A DNA stretch of 64,000 bases from Planctomycetota bacterium (GCA_009920765.1 RFZJ01000006.1:1-64000), one strand, 5' to 3'; counted from the stretch's first letter, positions 1-10,236 are shown. Made by a program: numbers and translations. The notes: generated from the sequence alone by a model not told the origin.

Positions 1-29
1 CGCTTCAAATTTGAAGCGATCCTTTTTTT
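1..29 (+). terminator. Rho-independent terminator of a gene left of the window
   Basis: A perfect 18-bp palindrome (arms CGCTTC and GAAGCG, loop AAATTT) is followed by ATCC and seven T residues. This is the form of an intrinsic terminator read rightward. The gene it would terminate lies outside the window. Confidence 0.6.
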
Positions 30-167
30 ACACCCCAACCAACCCAGTCTCTGCATTTTTTTCTCGATTGAGATAGCACAAAATCATTCTTAACGCTATG
101 GGGTCAGTTTTAGTTTCGGCCCAAAGCTCGAAAATTAAAGGATCCTAAAGTAAGAGTTTCCATAGCT

Positions 168-3100
168 TTGAGAAAATTGATCTACTTTATAATTGGTTTT
201 TGCACACTATTTGCATTTCCTTCCATTGGAAAATGCGAATTACCAGCAGATTTACCTGCTTATCAAATTCAAATGAATCTTGATACGGTCAACCATCTAG
301 TCGATGTAAACCAAAAAGCAACTTGGACAAACCGCTCTGATGCCCCCGTAAGAAAAATCGTGTTTGTAACGCATTCCAACTATGTTGTGCCAGATAGTGA
401 TATCGCCTTAATGGCAAAAACATTGGAATTATTAAGGCTAAATCCGGGAGATTCGCTGGGGGTTAAAACCCCGTGTCTTGAAATAAAAACTATGGCAGTT
501 TTAGATAAAGATGGGAAACCCCGAAAACTTAAATATCAATTTTCCGGTCCTACAAAGACAACCTTGGAGTTTGATTTAGACTCCCCCCTGGCCAAGGGTG
601 AAAAAATAACCTTTGATCTGGAATTTAGGATGCGATTGCCGGAAAAACAAGGACGCTGGGGACATTGGAAAAATGTTACCTTCCTAACCAACTGGCTCCC
701 TATTTTCGCTTATCACAAGCATGATTGGCACGCAGAAACCCCAAATGATACTGAACAAGGATGGAAACCAACACCTTTCATACCTTGGCATCAACCATTT
801 TACAATGAAGCGGGAATTTATGATGTTACAGCTACACTGGATATTGATCAGCAAATAGCCAGCACCGGGACTATCTTGAGGGAAGAAAAGCTTGCCAATG
901 GAAGAAAGAAAGTTCATCTTGAGGCTAAAGGCACTAGGGATTTTGCTTTTCTCTGCTCAACACGTTTTAAGATTCTTGAAACAGAAATAAAACTTCCAGG
1001 TAGAGAAACACCCCTGAAAGTAAAAATCCAAGCATTCGAAGAACATGAATTTTACGCGAAAGAATTCATGCGAATCGTGTGTGAATGCATGGTTACTTAC
1101 AGTCACTGGTTTGGCCCATACCCATACCCTGAATTTACCATTGTCGAATCTTATTTTGGCTGGAACGGCAACGAATGTGGGTCTCTTGTAATGATAGATG
1201 AGCGCATTTTTTCCATGCCACATTTTGCAAAACGTTACGCAGAGTACTTAATCAGCCACGAAGTTTGTCATCAATGGTGGTACAACCTTGTAGGCACAGA
1301 TGGTTATCGCGAAACTTGGATGGATGAAGCCCTCGCAACATACTTCAGTCATCGTTTTTTAAATCAAACCCGTGGAAAAAACAACGAACTACTTGAATAC
1401 CCTGACGGATTAAAATGGATGCCAAATATAAAGCGCGAAGATTACAGAATGAATGGTTTTTATGGATCAGTCGGAAGGGGGGATAACACTTCGATACTAA
1501 AGCCAATGGACAAATTCGGGCATGTAGTGACTCTTTTTAGCATGTGCTACGACAAAGGGGCGAAAATTGTTGAAATGATTGAATCCCGAATAGGCGAACA
1601 AGCATTTCTTGATGTCATGCGAGGTGTTCGCAAAAAATACGAATACAAAGTGATGCATGTAAGCGACTTCCAAAAAGAATTAGAAACCCAAACGGGAAAA
1701 TCGTGGGAGGATTTTTTTGAAAAATGGCTAAAAGGCACCGGTTTGACTGATTGGAATCTAGAATCAGTGAAAATAAATGATGCACCGTTAGCCCGAAAAA
1801 TATTGCCTATCTCTCTGCGCTCTTCTGCGAATCCCAAAAATCAAAAAACTACTTTAACCATTATTATCAAGCAAAATGCGGAGTACAGCGAACAAACCTA
1901 TTTGGGATTTGCGATGGGCAAACCAGATGAATATTCCATCAGAATACCCATCTTACCCTCAGGCGGAAATTATGGAATTGATGACCCTCCCACAACCGTT
2001 GAAAATCTTGCTCCGGACACGATTAAAGTGGTTGTAGATTTACCTGAAATACCAATCCAAATAGCAATAGACCCAGATTCGATCTTAGTCGACAAAAACC
2101 CTTCCAATAACTACTGGCATCACAGTCCAAGATTTCGATTAACGCCTTTATATACTTTTGTTGATGAAACATCCCTTACCAATTCCTACGACCGCTGGAA
2201 TTTTAATTTTGGCCCGTGGCTTTACATGAAAAGTTATGATGACGTCTGGTATAGCCGAGCAACAATGGTGGGATTGCGAGCTGGTGCTTATCGATCGCAA
2301 GAATTTTCAGGTGGCCTTTATACCGCGTATCGAACCGATTACCGTGATTTTATTGCAGGTATTGATGGACTTTTCACCCATTGGCCTGATTCCCCATTCC
2401 AATTTGGTTTTAATGCCGAAAGACGATTTTATACTTTTTACGAGGGGAACAACGAAGCGACGCGTGCCTCAGTATTTGGAAGATATGTATTCATGGAACA
2501 CCCAAGTCTTTATCTTCTGCCTTCTAAGTTTATCGATATATTTGGCTCTTTTCACGACAACTTCTTACCAGACCCGATCCAAACTGCCCCAGGAGCACAA
2601 CGTTTTCAGCATATGACCACAGGGGGCCTCCATTATCGTATTAATTATCTTACCCCCTATTGGGACCCAGAGGGTGGCTACCAATTCGATGCAGTTTATG
2701 AAGCAGGACAAGCTCTGTTAAATGAATATGCAACCGTACAGAAAGTTTGGGCACAAGCTTCAACCGTCCACTATTTACCCAATCTATCTGGCTTGCTTGA
2801 TTATTTGCCAGGCGAAAAAAATCTTTTAAATAAAACCTTTAACTGGATCGCAGACACAAGGTTAGCAATTCGGGCTTTTGGTGGCACCTCTGTTCCTTCT
2901 TATGGGCAATTTTTCACAATGGGTGGGGGTGAAATGTTTCGTGCGTTTGACCTAGCACAAAGGCAAGGAAATACTGTCTGGGTGGGCAGTGCGGAACTTC
3001 GTTTTCCGGTTTCCAGAAACACCTCTGTTGACGCTGTTGATCATCTGTTTTCGTTAAAAAACACTTATTTGGCACTTTTTTATGATGTAGGCAATACTTA

Positions 3101-3272
3101 TGTAAATGGCCAAGCACTTGGAACGACTGCTCAAGGGGTGGGCGTAGGAATTCGCTGCGATATATCGTTCATGAGTTTTGTAGAAAAAATGCTTCTTCGC
3201 TTTGATGCTGCACAAGCCATCAATCAAGGTACAGGAACTCAATTTTGGTTTGGTGTCAATCAGCCTTTTTAG
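168..3272 (+). CDS. M1-family metallopeptidase with C-terminal Omp85-like outer-membrane barrel
   Basis: Zinc aminopeptidase-type protein of 1034 residues, probably exported and anchored in the outer membrane. A signal peptide covers residues 1-24. The gluzincin motif HEVCH is at 364-368 and the third zinc ligand, Glu387, follows in WMDEA, giving the HExxH-18-E spacing of family M1. The substrate N-terminus motif normally written GxMEN appears as GNECG near residue 343. From about residue 655 the protein changes to alternating aromatic strands. Its end resembles the last strands of BamA/TamA barrels: GGGEMFRAFD (an L6-loop-like motif), AELRFPVSR, FYDVGNTY, GVGIRCDISF, and a terminal Phe. The start is TTG, preceded by AAGAG. 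Peptidase assignment is strong; the Omp85-type barrel is an inference from motifs. Confidence 0.85.
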   Translation: MRKLIYFIIGFCTLFAFPSIGKCELPADLPAYQIQMNLDTVNHLVDVNQKATWTNRSDAPVRKIVFVTHSNYVVPDSDIALMAKTLELLRLNPGDSLGVKTPCLEIKTMAVLDKDGKPRKLKYQFSGPTKTTLEFDLDSPLAKGEKITFDLEFRMRLPEKQGRWGHWKNVTFLTNWLPIFAYHKHDWHAETPNDTEQGWKPTPFIPWHQPFYNEAGIYDVTATLDIDQQIASTGTILREEKLANGRKKVHLEAKGTRDFAFLCSTRFKILETEIKLPGRETPLKVKIQAFEEHEFYAKEFMRIVCECMVTYSHWFGPYPYPEFTIVESYFGWNGNECGSLVMIDERIFSMPHFAKRYAEYLISHEVCHQWWYNLVGTDGYRETWMDEALATYFSHRFLNQTRGKNNELLEYPDGLKWMPNIKREDYRMNGFYGSVGRGDNTSILKPMDKFGHVVTLFSMCYDKGAKIVEMIESRIGEQAFLDVMRGVRKKYEYKVMHVSDFQKELETQTGKSWEDFFEKWLKGTGLTDWNLESVKINDAPLARKILPISLRSSANPKNQKTTLTIIIKQNAEYSEQTYLGFAMGKPDEYSIRIPILPSGGNYGIDDPPTTVENLAPDTIKVVVDLPEIPIQIAIDPDSILVDKNPSNNYWHHSPRFRLTPLYTFVDETSLTNSYDRWNFNFGPWLYMKSYDDVWYSRATMVGLRAGAYRSQEFSGGLYTAYRTDYRDFIAGIDGLFTHWPDSPFQFGFNAERRFYTFYEGNNEATRASVFGRYVFMEHPSLYLLPSKFIDIFGSFHDNFLPDPIQTAPGAQRFQHMTTGGLHYRINYLTPYWDPEGGYQFDAVYEAGQALLNEYATVQKVWAQASTVHYLPNLSGLLDYLPGEKNLLNKTFNWIADTRLAIRAFGGTSVPSYGQFFTMGGGEMFRAFDLAQRQGNTVWVGSAELRFPVSRNTSVDAVDHLFSLKNTYLALFYDVGNTYVNGQALGTTAQGVGVGIRCDISFMSFVEKMLLRFDAAQAINQGTGTQFWFGVNQPF

Positions 3273-3495
3273 ACCACATTCTCGCTATAACTCCCATTTT
3301 GCAGTATTGTTGCCCATCTTACTATTTCAAAAAAAAATTTATTTTAATTAAAGATCACCTGACCTTGATTCTTAAAAAAAGGATCGGTATTGTCCCGCAG
3401 ACTAGTTAATATTTTTGCGCGATGTGTGGATAGTTAAAACCAATCAGTGCAAGAATGACACAGATTGACATGTAAACTGAATTAGGAATCGACTT

Positions 3496-6400
3496 ATGAA
3501 CATTAATGAATCAAATAGCTCATCTAACAAAGTTATTTCAAATTCAGTTATGTCGTCTTATTCAACAGATAATCCGGGTAAAATCATGATCTTATCTCGC
3601 ATGGAGAAAACCATTTCTAACTCTTCTTGGTTTAAACGCCTTGGCTTTGCTTCATCGCTGAGCTTGGCAATATTAGGCATCCCCACAATTGCTGAAGCTG
3701 CTGTTGGCACCAGTATCCTTCCAGCAATAACCTGGCTAACACCCGGAATTCCAAATAAAGCAAGTATTGCATTAAACCAGGCAATCGAAACACACCGCAG
3801 AGGCGACTATGAAGAAGCAGACAAGTGCTTCAAGGAAGTTGAATCCCGGCAGAAAGATTTGCTTCCAGCAGAGGTAGATGATTTCAAGAAATTGTATGAA
3901 GCAAATAAGAAAGCATTGAAAGCTCGAAAGGAATCAACCTCCACTCTGGATATTGCAGAAGATCTTGTTGGGAAAAAGCAATTTTCTGCTGCAAATGATT
4001 TAACGAAAAAGATCGCATTTGATGAGCAATATCTTCGTGAATCAGATAAACTTCGATTCAAAAATCTACAAGAAAGCATCAAAAACAAAAATTTAACAGC
4101 AAGCCCCGATATTCAAATTGAACCAAAAGAACTTAAAATTTCGGAACCAAAATCAATACAGTCAGTCAAGTTACCAGAGTCTAATTCCTCAACAATTACG
4201 GCAGATCAAGTGCGTGCTTTGATGGCCCAAGGGGACCTTGAAAAAGCTGAGGTCATGCTAGCTGAAGTAGCAACAAGCGGCGTACCCGAACCAGACACTC
4301 AAGCTAAATTAAAAGCAGAACTTCAAAAATTAAAGCAAGATCCTAAAGCATTATTGGTATTAGCTCGTAAAAAGTTTACAAATAAAGAGTTTGATCGTGC
4401 AGAATTTCTTGCAAAAGCAGCAGAAAAATCGGCTTACACCTGGACATTTGCACTTTCAAGTGATTCACCTTCAAAGCTCTTAAAAGAGATTCAAGGAGCC
4501 AAACTTAAAGCTGATGCAGCTTTGTTAGATAGCAAATCTTTAACTAAAGAAAACGCTATTAAATCAGAATCAACCATTACTCCAAAAGCATTAAATTCGG
4601 AAGAATCCAAAGCCACTTCCCAAACCGTGAAATCTGAAGCTAGCGTAGGAAGCACAGAAGCTGCAAGAACCCTAATTCGTGATGCCAGAAAAGCCCTAAC
4701 AGAAGGGAATTCAGAAAAAGCCAAGAAGCTTAACGAACAAGCAAAATCAATGAAACCAACTTTAAATTGGTGGGAAGATAATCCTGAAAGAGTTCAGAGC
4801 GACATACTTCGTTCAGAAGGTAAAACATCAACAGAACAAGCTGGCAAGGATACACCCAAGGAAACCGAGGATCCAAGACAACTATTGCGAAGGGGTCGCA
4901 AGATGTTGGCGGAAAATAAAACCGATGAAGCAACACGCTTGATGCTTCGTGCCAAAGCCGCCCCTGGTGCCAAGTGGGGCTTATTCGAAGATACACCTGA
5001 TAAACTTCGAGCTGAAATTGAAAAACTGCAAGCAAAGAAAGACAAAGAAGAATCTGTAAAAGTATTACTGGAAGCAAGGAAACTATTTGAACAAGAAGAT
5101 TTTGAAGCTGCAACAAAAGCCGCTTATAGGGCTCAACAATTACACGGACCTTATAATGTTTGGGATACTTCAGACCGTCCACAACGATTAATTGCTGAAA
5201 TCGAAACATCTAAACTCAAAGCAAAGAAAAATGGAGTTACTGCAAAGAAAGATACCCCCAAAGACGAAGCAAATGCCAATGACCCGGCAACTTTGGCAAA
5301 AGCACAAGCATACTTGAAAGAAGCAAGAATAGCGCTTGAATCTGGAAATCCAGAAAAAGCTGCGGGCCTAGCCTTCATGGTTAAGGGCATGAAGGTTAAA
5401 TCGGAAAGCTTGGGTGGTGATACCCCCGATGCACTATTGAAAGATATTGAAAAAAATCGTGTCAAAACAGTAGCGGACAAGACTACTCCGGCAGAAACCA
5501 AAATTTCAGCACCTGCAATCACATCAAATCCTTTAATTACTCCTACAGTAGTTACCGCACCAGTGATTCCGCCTGCCCCGCCTACTCCGGAAAATGACAA
5601 GGCAAAAACCATCGCATTGTTGATGGAAGCACGCCAACTTCAATTGGCAGGCAATCTTGTAGGCGCACGGATGAAAGCTATTGAGGCTCAAAAGCAAGGA
5701 ATAATTTTCCAACCCAATGAAGACAGCCCAGAACAACTTTTATTGCAATTAAGTTCAAGCGCAAGAAATCAGATCGATGATCTTGTCACTCAAGCAACAC
5801 GAAGCATGAACAGCACCGAGAATAACGATAAAAAAGAAGAGATTGCAAACCAAGCTCTTGATAATGCTATCAGTTTGTCAAAATCGTTTGGTCAGGACAT
5901 AGCAAGCATTGAGGCCAAAAAGCTACAATTAGGATTGGTAAAAACCAAGGTCCCTGGAAGCGCAACGATAACAAGCGAATCTATGTTAGAATCAAACCAA
6001 GGTAAGATGATGCTTGAAAAATCGCGCCTAGAACTTCGAAGTGGCCAATTAGTGGCTGCTAGAAAACTTGCCGTGGAAGCATACCAAGGAGCATATGGAG
6101 TCAAGGAAGAAGCTGCTTCAGTTCTTCGAAGCATTGATATTGAAGATGTGAATCAAAAAATGCTGGAAACCCGTCGCGCCTTTGACGCAGCATTGTCTGC
6201 ATATAACCGAAAAGATTACGAACAATCAAAAATAATGATTTCAACATTGACAGAGAAAAACCTTGATAAAGAACGTCAGCAAAAATTGAAAGAAATATTA
6301 ATGACCGCAGAAATGCAACCAAAGGAAAAGAGCGCTCTTTCCTTGGTTAAGGGTACATCTGAAACTCAAACAAAACCTGCTCCTGCCAATAATTCAAATA

Positions 6401-8817
6401 CCACTGTAAAACCCAAAGAAGAAGGTGAGATTGATCTTCTTGAAGCAACCAATCAGCTTCGTGAAGTAAAATTCGGCCAAATGAGGCAGCAAGGCTTGGA
6501 TCTTCAACGAGAAGCAATGGAAAAATTCCAAGCAGGTCAAACCGAAGTTGGAATCGAGATGCTTACCGAATACTTAAATGAACTGAACAGCAACGATCTT
6601 GATCCAGGCAAGATGGCTTTTTTAAGAAGGCCAATAGAATCACGACTTCAGCACTTCAAGCTTATGAAAGCCCAAAAAGAAATGCTTGCGAAGGATGGTG
6701 GTCAAAAAGATAAGATCAATGCAATCGGGCAAAAACAACTTGCTGATGACAATAAGCAAAAGAAAGTTGCGGATCTGATGAAGCAATTCAATCAGAATTT
6801 CAAAGAAGGCAAATATCTGGAAGCAGAAAGTTATGCCATGAGAGCACATGAACTTGACCCAGATAATGCAATGGCCGCAGCAGGCATGAGCATGGCAAAG
6901 ACCCAAAGGAACATCAATGTTGCAAAGAAACTTAAATCTGAAAAAGAAACATTCTTCCTGGATGGTCTTAACGCTACCGATAAGGTTGGGCCAGCTCTGG
7001 AAATGGACAAACCACTCGATACTAATCCAGAAATGGCTGACCGCCGCAACAAACGCAAAAACCTTACTTCCATCACCAGCACCACACGAAAAAGCGACAA
7101 GGAAAAAGAAATCGACAGTAAGCTTAGCATGCCGGTCAACCTTAACTTCAACAACATCCTTCTCAAAGATGCAATCGAAGACCTTCGAAGCTTTTACGGC
7201 ATCAACATTGTGCCTGATATGCCTGCATTGGAACAAGAAGGTATCAGTCTCGACAGGCCAGTAAGTTTAAAATTGGAGCAGGTATCTCTTAAGAGCGCCT
7301 TGAATCTTCTTCTTCATAGCGTCCATCTGACATATGTAATTAAAGATGAAGTGCTTCAAATTACGACTGAATCACACGCCAGGGGCAAGCTTCAAACTGT
7401 AACTTATCAAGTTGCAGATTTGGTGGTGCCTGTGGAAAACTATGTCAACCCATTGCTTACAAATTCTTTATCCCCAATCCTAGGGATTTCTGCTAATCAG
7501 CAATCATCTAACAGCAGTGCCACCACTCCATTGATGAACCCAAATAGCATGACTGGGGGAACGCCAACAGGCACACCATCTGGTACAGTAACCAATGGCA
7601 ATGTTTCTACCACGAAGAAAAGCAGCCAAACGATGGAAGAAATGCTGATTAAATTATTAACCAGCACCATTTCCCCCCAGGCATGGAACAACATGGGCGG
7701 CCCTGGAACTATTGAATATTTCCCGCTCACAATGTCTCTGGTTATCAATCAATCACCTGATATACAGGAACAGGTTGCTGACCTTCTTACGGCACTTCGA
7801 AGATTACAAGATCAGGAAGTTGCAGTTGAAATCCGCTTCATCAGTATTGCTGAAGATTTTTACGAACGGATTGGTGTAGATTTTAATTTAAACATTAAAA
7901 CAGACAGAAACACGCAACGCTTTGAGCCACAGATTCAATCAGGACAGTACAAACCTTCGGGCTTCATTAACGATCCAAACTTTGATCGTATGATTGCTGG
8001 TATTACGCCTTCTGGTAATTTCACCAGTGACCTTGATATTCCGATCAAACAAACATCCTATCCGCTTGCAATGCCATCTTTTGGTGGTTACCCAGGCTTA
8101 CCTGGAGCTGGTGGTCTTGCAATGGGTTTGGCATTTCTTAGTGATATCCAAGTTTTCCTTTTCATGGAAGCGGTTCAAGGTGATCGTAGAACCAATGTTA
8201 TGCAAGCCCCTAAATTGACTATGTTTAATGGTCAGAATGCCAACATTATTGTTGCTGAAAACCAGTTCTTTGTAACAGGTGTGAATGTATCGACACTTAT
8301 TAATGGCAATATAACCTTCGCCCCACAGGTTCAGGCTTTCCCATTTGGTGTTTACATGAACGTACAACCCCTTATTTCTGCAGATCGCAGAACTGTAAGG
8401 CTTAACATTCCTGTTACATTAACAAACCTTGTTCCTGGTCCCGTATCGCTGTTCCCTGTTGTGGTTCCTATTTTCCCAAGTAGTAGTGCGCTTTCCACGA
8501 ACCCCGGTGATCCAATCACCTTCACCCAATACATCCAACAACCTGTAATCAATACGATTGCGGTACAAACCACGGTATCAGTTCCTGATGGTGGAACAGT
8601 GCTTATGGGTGGTATTAAGCGCTTGTCTGAATCTAGAAATGAATATGGACCACCAATTCTTAGTAAGATTCCCTACCTGAACAGATTCTTCAGAAATAAT
8701 TCCTACGGCAGAGAAGCAGAAAGCTTACTGATCATGGTTACTCCTAGAATTATTATTCAGGAAGAAGAAGAGTTTTACCAAACTGGCTATAAAGCACCAC
8801 CAAATGTGAATCCTTAA
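3496..8817 (+). CDS. Giant secretin (GspD/PilQ-type) with repeated N-terminal domain
   Basis: Outer-membrane pore of a type II secretion or type IV pilus-like system, 1773 residues, more than twice the usual secretin length. A hydrophobic export signal sits at residues 50-68, after a 45-residue extension; Met31 or Met36 could be alternative starts. Residues 290-880 hold about seven divergent copies of a 50-residue helical unit (see the repeat entry). Residues 1210-1292 look like an STN/secretin N domain (VNLNFNNILLKDAIEDL). The secretin core runs from about 1440 to 1755 and ends with VPDGGTVLMGG, PILSKIPYLNRFF and LLIMVTPRII, the signature of the family. An AGGA precedes the ATG by 8 nt. No gspC, F, G or pilM-P genes are adjacent; the likely ATPases are encoded at 53-56 kb. 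Confidence 0.92.
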   Translation: MNINESNSSSNKVISNSVMSSYSTDNPGKIMILSRMEKTISNSSWFKRLGFASSLSLAILGIPTIAEAAVGTSILPAITWLTPGIPNKASIALNQAIETHRRGDYEEADKCFKEVESRQKDLLPAEVDDFKKLYEANKKALKARKESTSTLDIAEDLVGKKQFSAANDLTKKIAFDEQYLRESDKLRFKNLQESIKNKNLTASPDIQIEPKELKISEPKSIQSVKLPESNSSTITADQVRALMAQGDLEKAEVMLAEVATSGVPEPDTQAKLKAELQKLKQDPKALLVLARKKFTNKEFDRAEFLAKAAEKSAYTWTFALSSDSPSKLLKEIQGAKLKADAALLDSKSLTKENAIKSESTITPKALNSEESKATSQTVKSEASVGSTEAARTLIRDARKALTEGNSEKAKKLNEQAKSMKPTLNWWEDNPERVQSDILRSEGKTSTEQAGKDTPKETEDPRQLLRRGRKMLAENKTDEATRLMLRAKAAPGAKWGLFEDTPDKLRAEIEKLQAKKDKEESVKVLLEARKLFEQEDFEAATKAAYRAQQLHGPYNVWDTSDRPQRLIAEIETSKLKAKKNGVTAKKDTPKDEANANDPATLAKAQAYLKEARIALESGNPEKAAGLAFMVKGMKVKSESLGGDTPDALLKDIEKNRVKTVADKTTPAETKISAPAITSNPLITPTVVTAPVIPPAPPTPENDKAKTIALLMEARQLQLAGNLVGARMKAIEAQKQGIIFQPNEDSPEQLLLQLSSSARNQIDDLVTQATRSMNSTENNDKKEEIANQALDNAISLSKSFGQDIASIEAKKLQLGLVKTKVPGSATITSESMLESNQGKMMLEKSRLELRSGQLVAARKLAVEAYQGAYGVKEEAASVLRSIDIEDVNQKMLETRRAFDAALSAYNRKDYEQSKIMISTLTEKNLDKERQQKLKEILMTAEMQPKEKSALSLVKGTSETQTKPAPANNSNTTVKPKEEGEIDLLEATNQLREVKFGQMRQQGLDLQREAMEKFQAGQTEVGIEMLTEYLNELNSNDLDPGKMAFLRRPIESRLQHFKLMKAQKEMLAKDGGQKDKINAIGQKQLADDNKQKKVADLMKQFNQNFKEGKYLEAESYAMRAHELDPDNAMAAAGMSMAKTQRNINVAKKLKSEKETFFLDGLNATDKVGPALEMDKPLDTNPEMADRRNKRKNLTSITSTTRKSDKEKEIDSKLSMPVNLNFNNILLKDAIEDLRSFYGINIVPDMPALEQEGISLDRPVSLKLEQVSLKSALNLLLHSVHLTYVIKDEVLQITTESHARGKLQTVTYQVADLVVPVENYVNPLLTNSLSPILGISANQQSSNSSATTPLMNPNSMTGGTPTGTPSGTVTNGNVSTTKKSSQTMEEMLIKLLTSTISPQAWNNMGGPGTIEYFPLTMSLVINQSPDIQEQVADLLTALRRLQDQEVAVEIRFISIAEDFYERIGVDFNLNIKTDRNTQRFEPQIQSGQYKPSGFINDPNFDRMIAGITPSGNFTSDLDIPIKQTSYPLAMPSFGGYPGLPGAGGLAMGLAFLSDIQVFLFMEAVQGDRRTNVMQAPKLTMFNGQNANIIVAENQFFVTGVNVSTLINGNITFAPQVQAFPFGVYMNVQPLISADRRTVRLNIPVTLTNLVPGPVSLFPVVVPIFPSSSALSTNPGDPITFTQYIQQPVINTIAVQTTVSVPDGGTVLMGGIKRLSESRNEYGPPILSKIPYLNRFFRNNSYGREAESLLIMVTPRIIIQEEEEFYQTGYKAPPNVNP
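4355..6150 (+). repeat. Seven-copy ~50-residue repeat inside the secretin gene
   Basis: Units begin near secretin residues 289, 393, 463, 525, 607, 708 and 839. Each has the pattern L-x2-ARK-x-L-x3-G(N/D)-x2-KA-x2-(A/L)-x2-A, followed in most copies by an aromatic residue, then E-D-(S/T/N)-P-(D/E)-(K/R)-L-x2-(E/D)-I. Lys/Glu/Ala-rich linkers of variable length separate them. The units are two-helix, TPR-like by appearance. They are divergent in sequence, so the DNA is not a recent duplication. Confidence 0.7.
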
Positions 8818-8845
8818 AAGGTGGTAAATCAAAAGGTGGTAAATC
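8816..8845 (+). repeat. Perfect 15-bp tandem duplication at the secretin stop
   Basis: AAAAGGTGGTAAATC occurs twice head to tail, the first copy overlapping the TAA stop of the secretin gene. It lies just before the terminator hairpin. Probably a slippage duplication with no function of its own. Confidence 0.8.
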
Positions 8846-8851
8846 AAATTG

Positions 8852-8890
8852 AAGGCGGTGTGCTTAAAAGTAAGCACACCGCCTTTTCAT
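8852..8890. terminator. Bidirectional intrinsic terminator between secretin and GT87 genes
   Basis: Perfect 15-bp stem (AAGGCGGTGTGCTTA with its complement at 8871-8885) and a 4-nt loop. A T-rich tail lies on the + side and an A-rich lead (T-rich on the other strand) on the left. It sits between two convergent genes and should serve both. Confidence 0.85.
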
Positions 8891-8916
8891 TATATAACGA
8901 ACAATTCACAAAAGGT

Positions 8917-10236
8917 TTAATCAATTGAATTTGCAGAAACCAAAGTTTTGTTATTATTCCTGTAAAGCAATACAAAGAGACACACAATCATTAAGATAAA
9001 GGCCCAAACATAACAACCATAAACTTGGGCTTCCTTGGCAAAATCATCTTCTAGAAGGCCTGTGCTTGTAAGGGTCATCAATAATGTAGCCACAACAATT
9101 GTAAAAACAGGAAGAATATAATTTGTCTTGGATCCCAGGCACATTGCAAGAAAATAACATAAAACAGCAAAAGGTAAAATCAATGTAACACAATGATGTT
9201 TCCATGTTCGTTCACTAAATAAAAGCATTCCAAGGCATACAATTGCAAATTCAGCAGCCAAGGCCCAACCGCCCCGGTTATTTGATGGGGTTTTGCAACA
9301 AAGAACTACACTTAAAGCAAAAAGACCAAGAGACCCCTTAAGAATCAATCTAATAACCGGAATTGGGAGATCGACCACATTGTGATATTCCAAAGGAGTA
9401 TAAACCCCTTCTACATAATCAGAAAAGGAGGGACTATGGGTGAAAATCCGATACATAAGGCCCGGCAAAGACTGGTTGTTATGTTCACTCCAAACTTTCC
9501 CCTCAACGACAAAGGGATAAACCATTTCTGTATACCAAGAATAAAGCTGCTTTTGATTTTCACCAAATCCAAGAACCAAACTTGGAAAAACTCCAGGCCA
9601 AAGGAACAGCATCAACCCTAAACAAATACCTAACAGCATATTCCATGATCGTTTCCATAAAAAATAGGGGATGAAAAGTGCAGGCGTTACTTTGCAGGCT
9701 ATCGCCAACCCTATGCATAGGCCTCCTGAAACATCCCAACGTAGTGTGTAAAGATGCAAGCCAGCAATTACCGAAAATAGAATAAAAATATTAACATTTC
9801 CATGTTGTAAATCTCCTGTAATTGGTCGTAATACGAGTAGCACAGTCAACGCCTTTGCCCATAAAGGGAAAGTCATCCCATGCTTCTCAATAAAATTAAA
9901 TATCCAATGAAAACAAAGGATAAGCATAACCACTTTCATGTAATACCAAATCAATGCCATTACCATTGGCGGCATTTTAGCCAATGGATAAAGCAATAAA
10001 GCCATAATTGGGGGATTCGGATACTGATACTTCTGGGAAAGGTCTTCGCCCGCATCGAGTCCTAATATTTGAGGCTGCCACCGCTGGATTGCAGATCTTT
10101 TTTCTGACACTTTCATGGCATACTTAATACTTTGGCCAACAAAAAACAGGGTAAGAAATATCAAAAACCAAGCCTTGGCACTTAAACCAAACCACAACTT
10201 GGGTTCTAATACTGGTGGACTTTCCTTAGATTCCAT
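8917..10236 (-). CDS. GT87 (DUF2029)-type polytopic membrane glycosyltransferase
   Basis: Integral membrane protein with about ten hydrophobic segments, similar in layout to polyprenol-phosphate mannosyltransferases of family GT87. Supporting stretches are the YQYPNPPIMALLLYPLAKMP region after the first membrane segment, GDLQHGNVNIFI, and the repeated aromatic membrane helices. It would transfer a sugar from a lipid-phosphate donor on the outer face of the inner membrane. Three starts are possible: TTG at 10284 (GGAG 5 nt upstream), TTG at 10242 (AAGGAG 6 nt upstream) and ATG at 10236 (same AAGGAG, 12 nt). The ATG is given here; the N-terminus is uncertain by 2-16 residues. No neighbouring cell-envelope polysaccharide genes. 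Confidence 0.8.
   Translation of the reverse strand: MESKESPPVLEPKLWFGLSAKAWFLIFLTLFFVGQSIKYAMKVSEKRSAIQRWQPQILGLDAGEDLSQKYQYPNPPIMALLLYPLAKMPPMVMALIWYYMKVVMLILCFHWIFNFIEKHGMTFPLWAKALTVLLVLRPITGDLQHGNVNIFILFSVIAGLHLYTLRWDVSGGLCIGLAIACKVTPALFIPYFLWKRSWNMLLGICLGLMLFLWPGVFPSLVLGFGENQKQLYSWYTEMVYPFVVEGKVWSEHNNQSLPGLMYRIFTHSPSFSDYVEGVYTPLEYHNVVDLPIPVIRLILKGSLGLFALSVVLCCKTPSNNRGGWALAAEFAIVCLGMLLFSERTWKHHCVTLILPFAVLCYFLAMCLGSKTNYILPVFTIVVATLLMTLTSTGLLEDDFAKEAQVYGCYVWAFILMIVCLFVLLYRNNNKTLVSANSID

Noticed and set aside
3424..3432. TGTGGATAG, 8 of 9 to a DnaA box, upstream of the secretin gene
   Set aside because: A single imperfect site 35 kb from dnaA with no cluster around it; expected by chance.
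4730..5209. 159-codon frame on the minus strand inside the secretin gene
   Set aside because: Antisense shadow of a well-supported gene; hydrophobic composition is the usual product of reading Lys/Glu-rich codons in reverse. The same applies to the minus-strand frames at 5151-5612 and 6640-7236.
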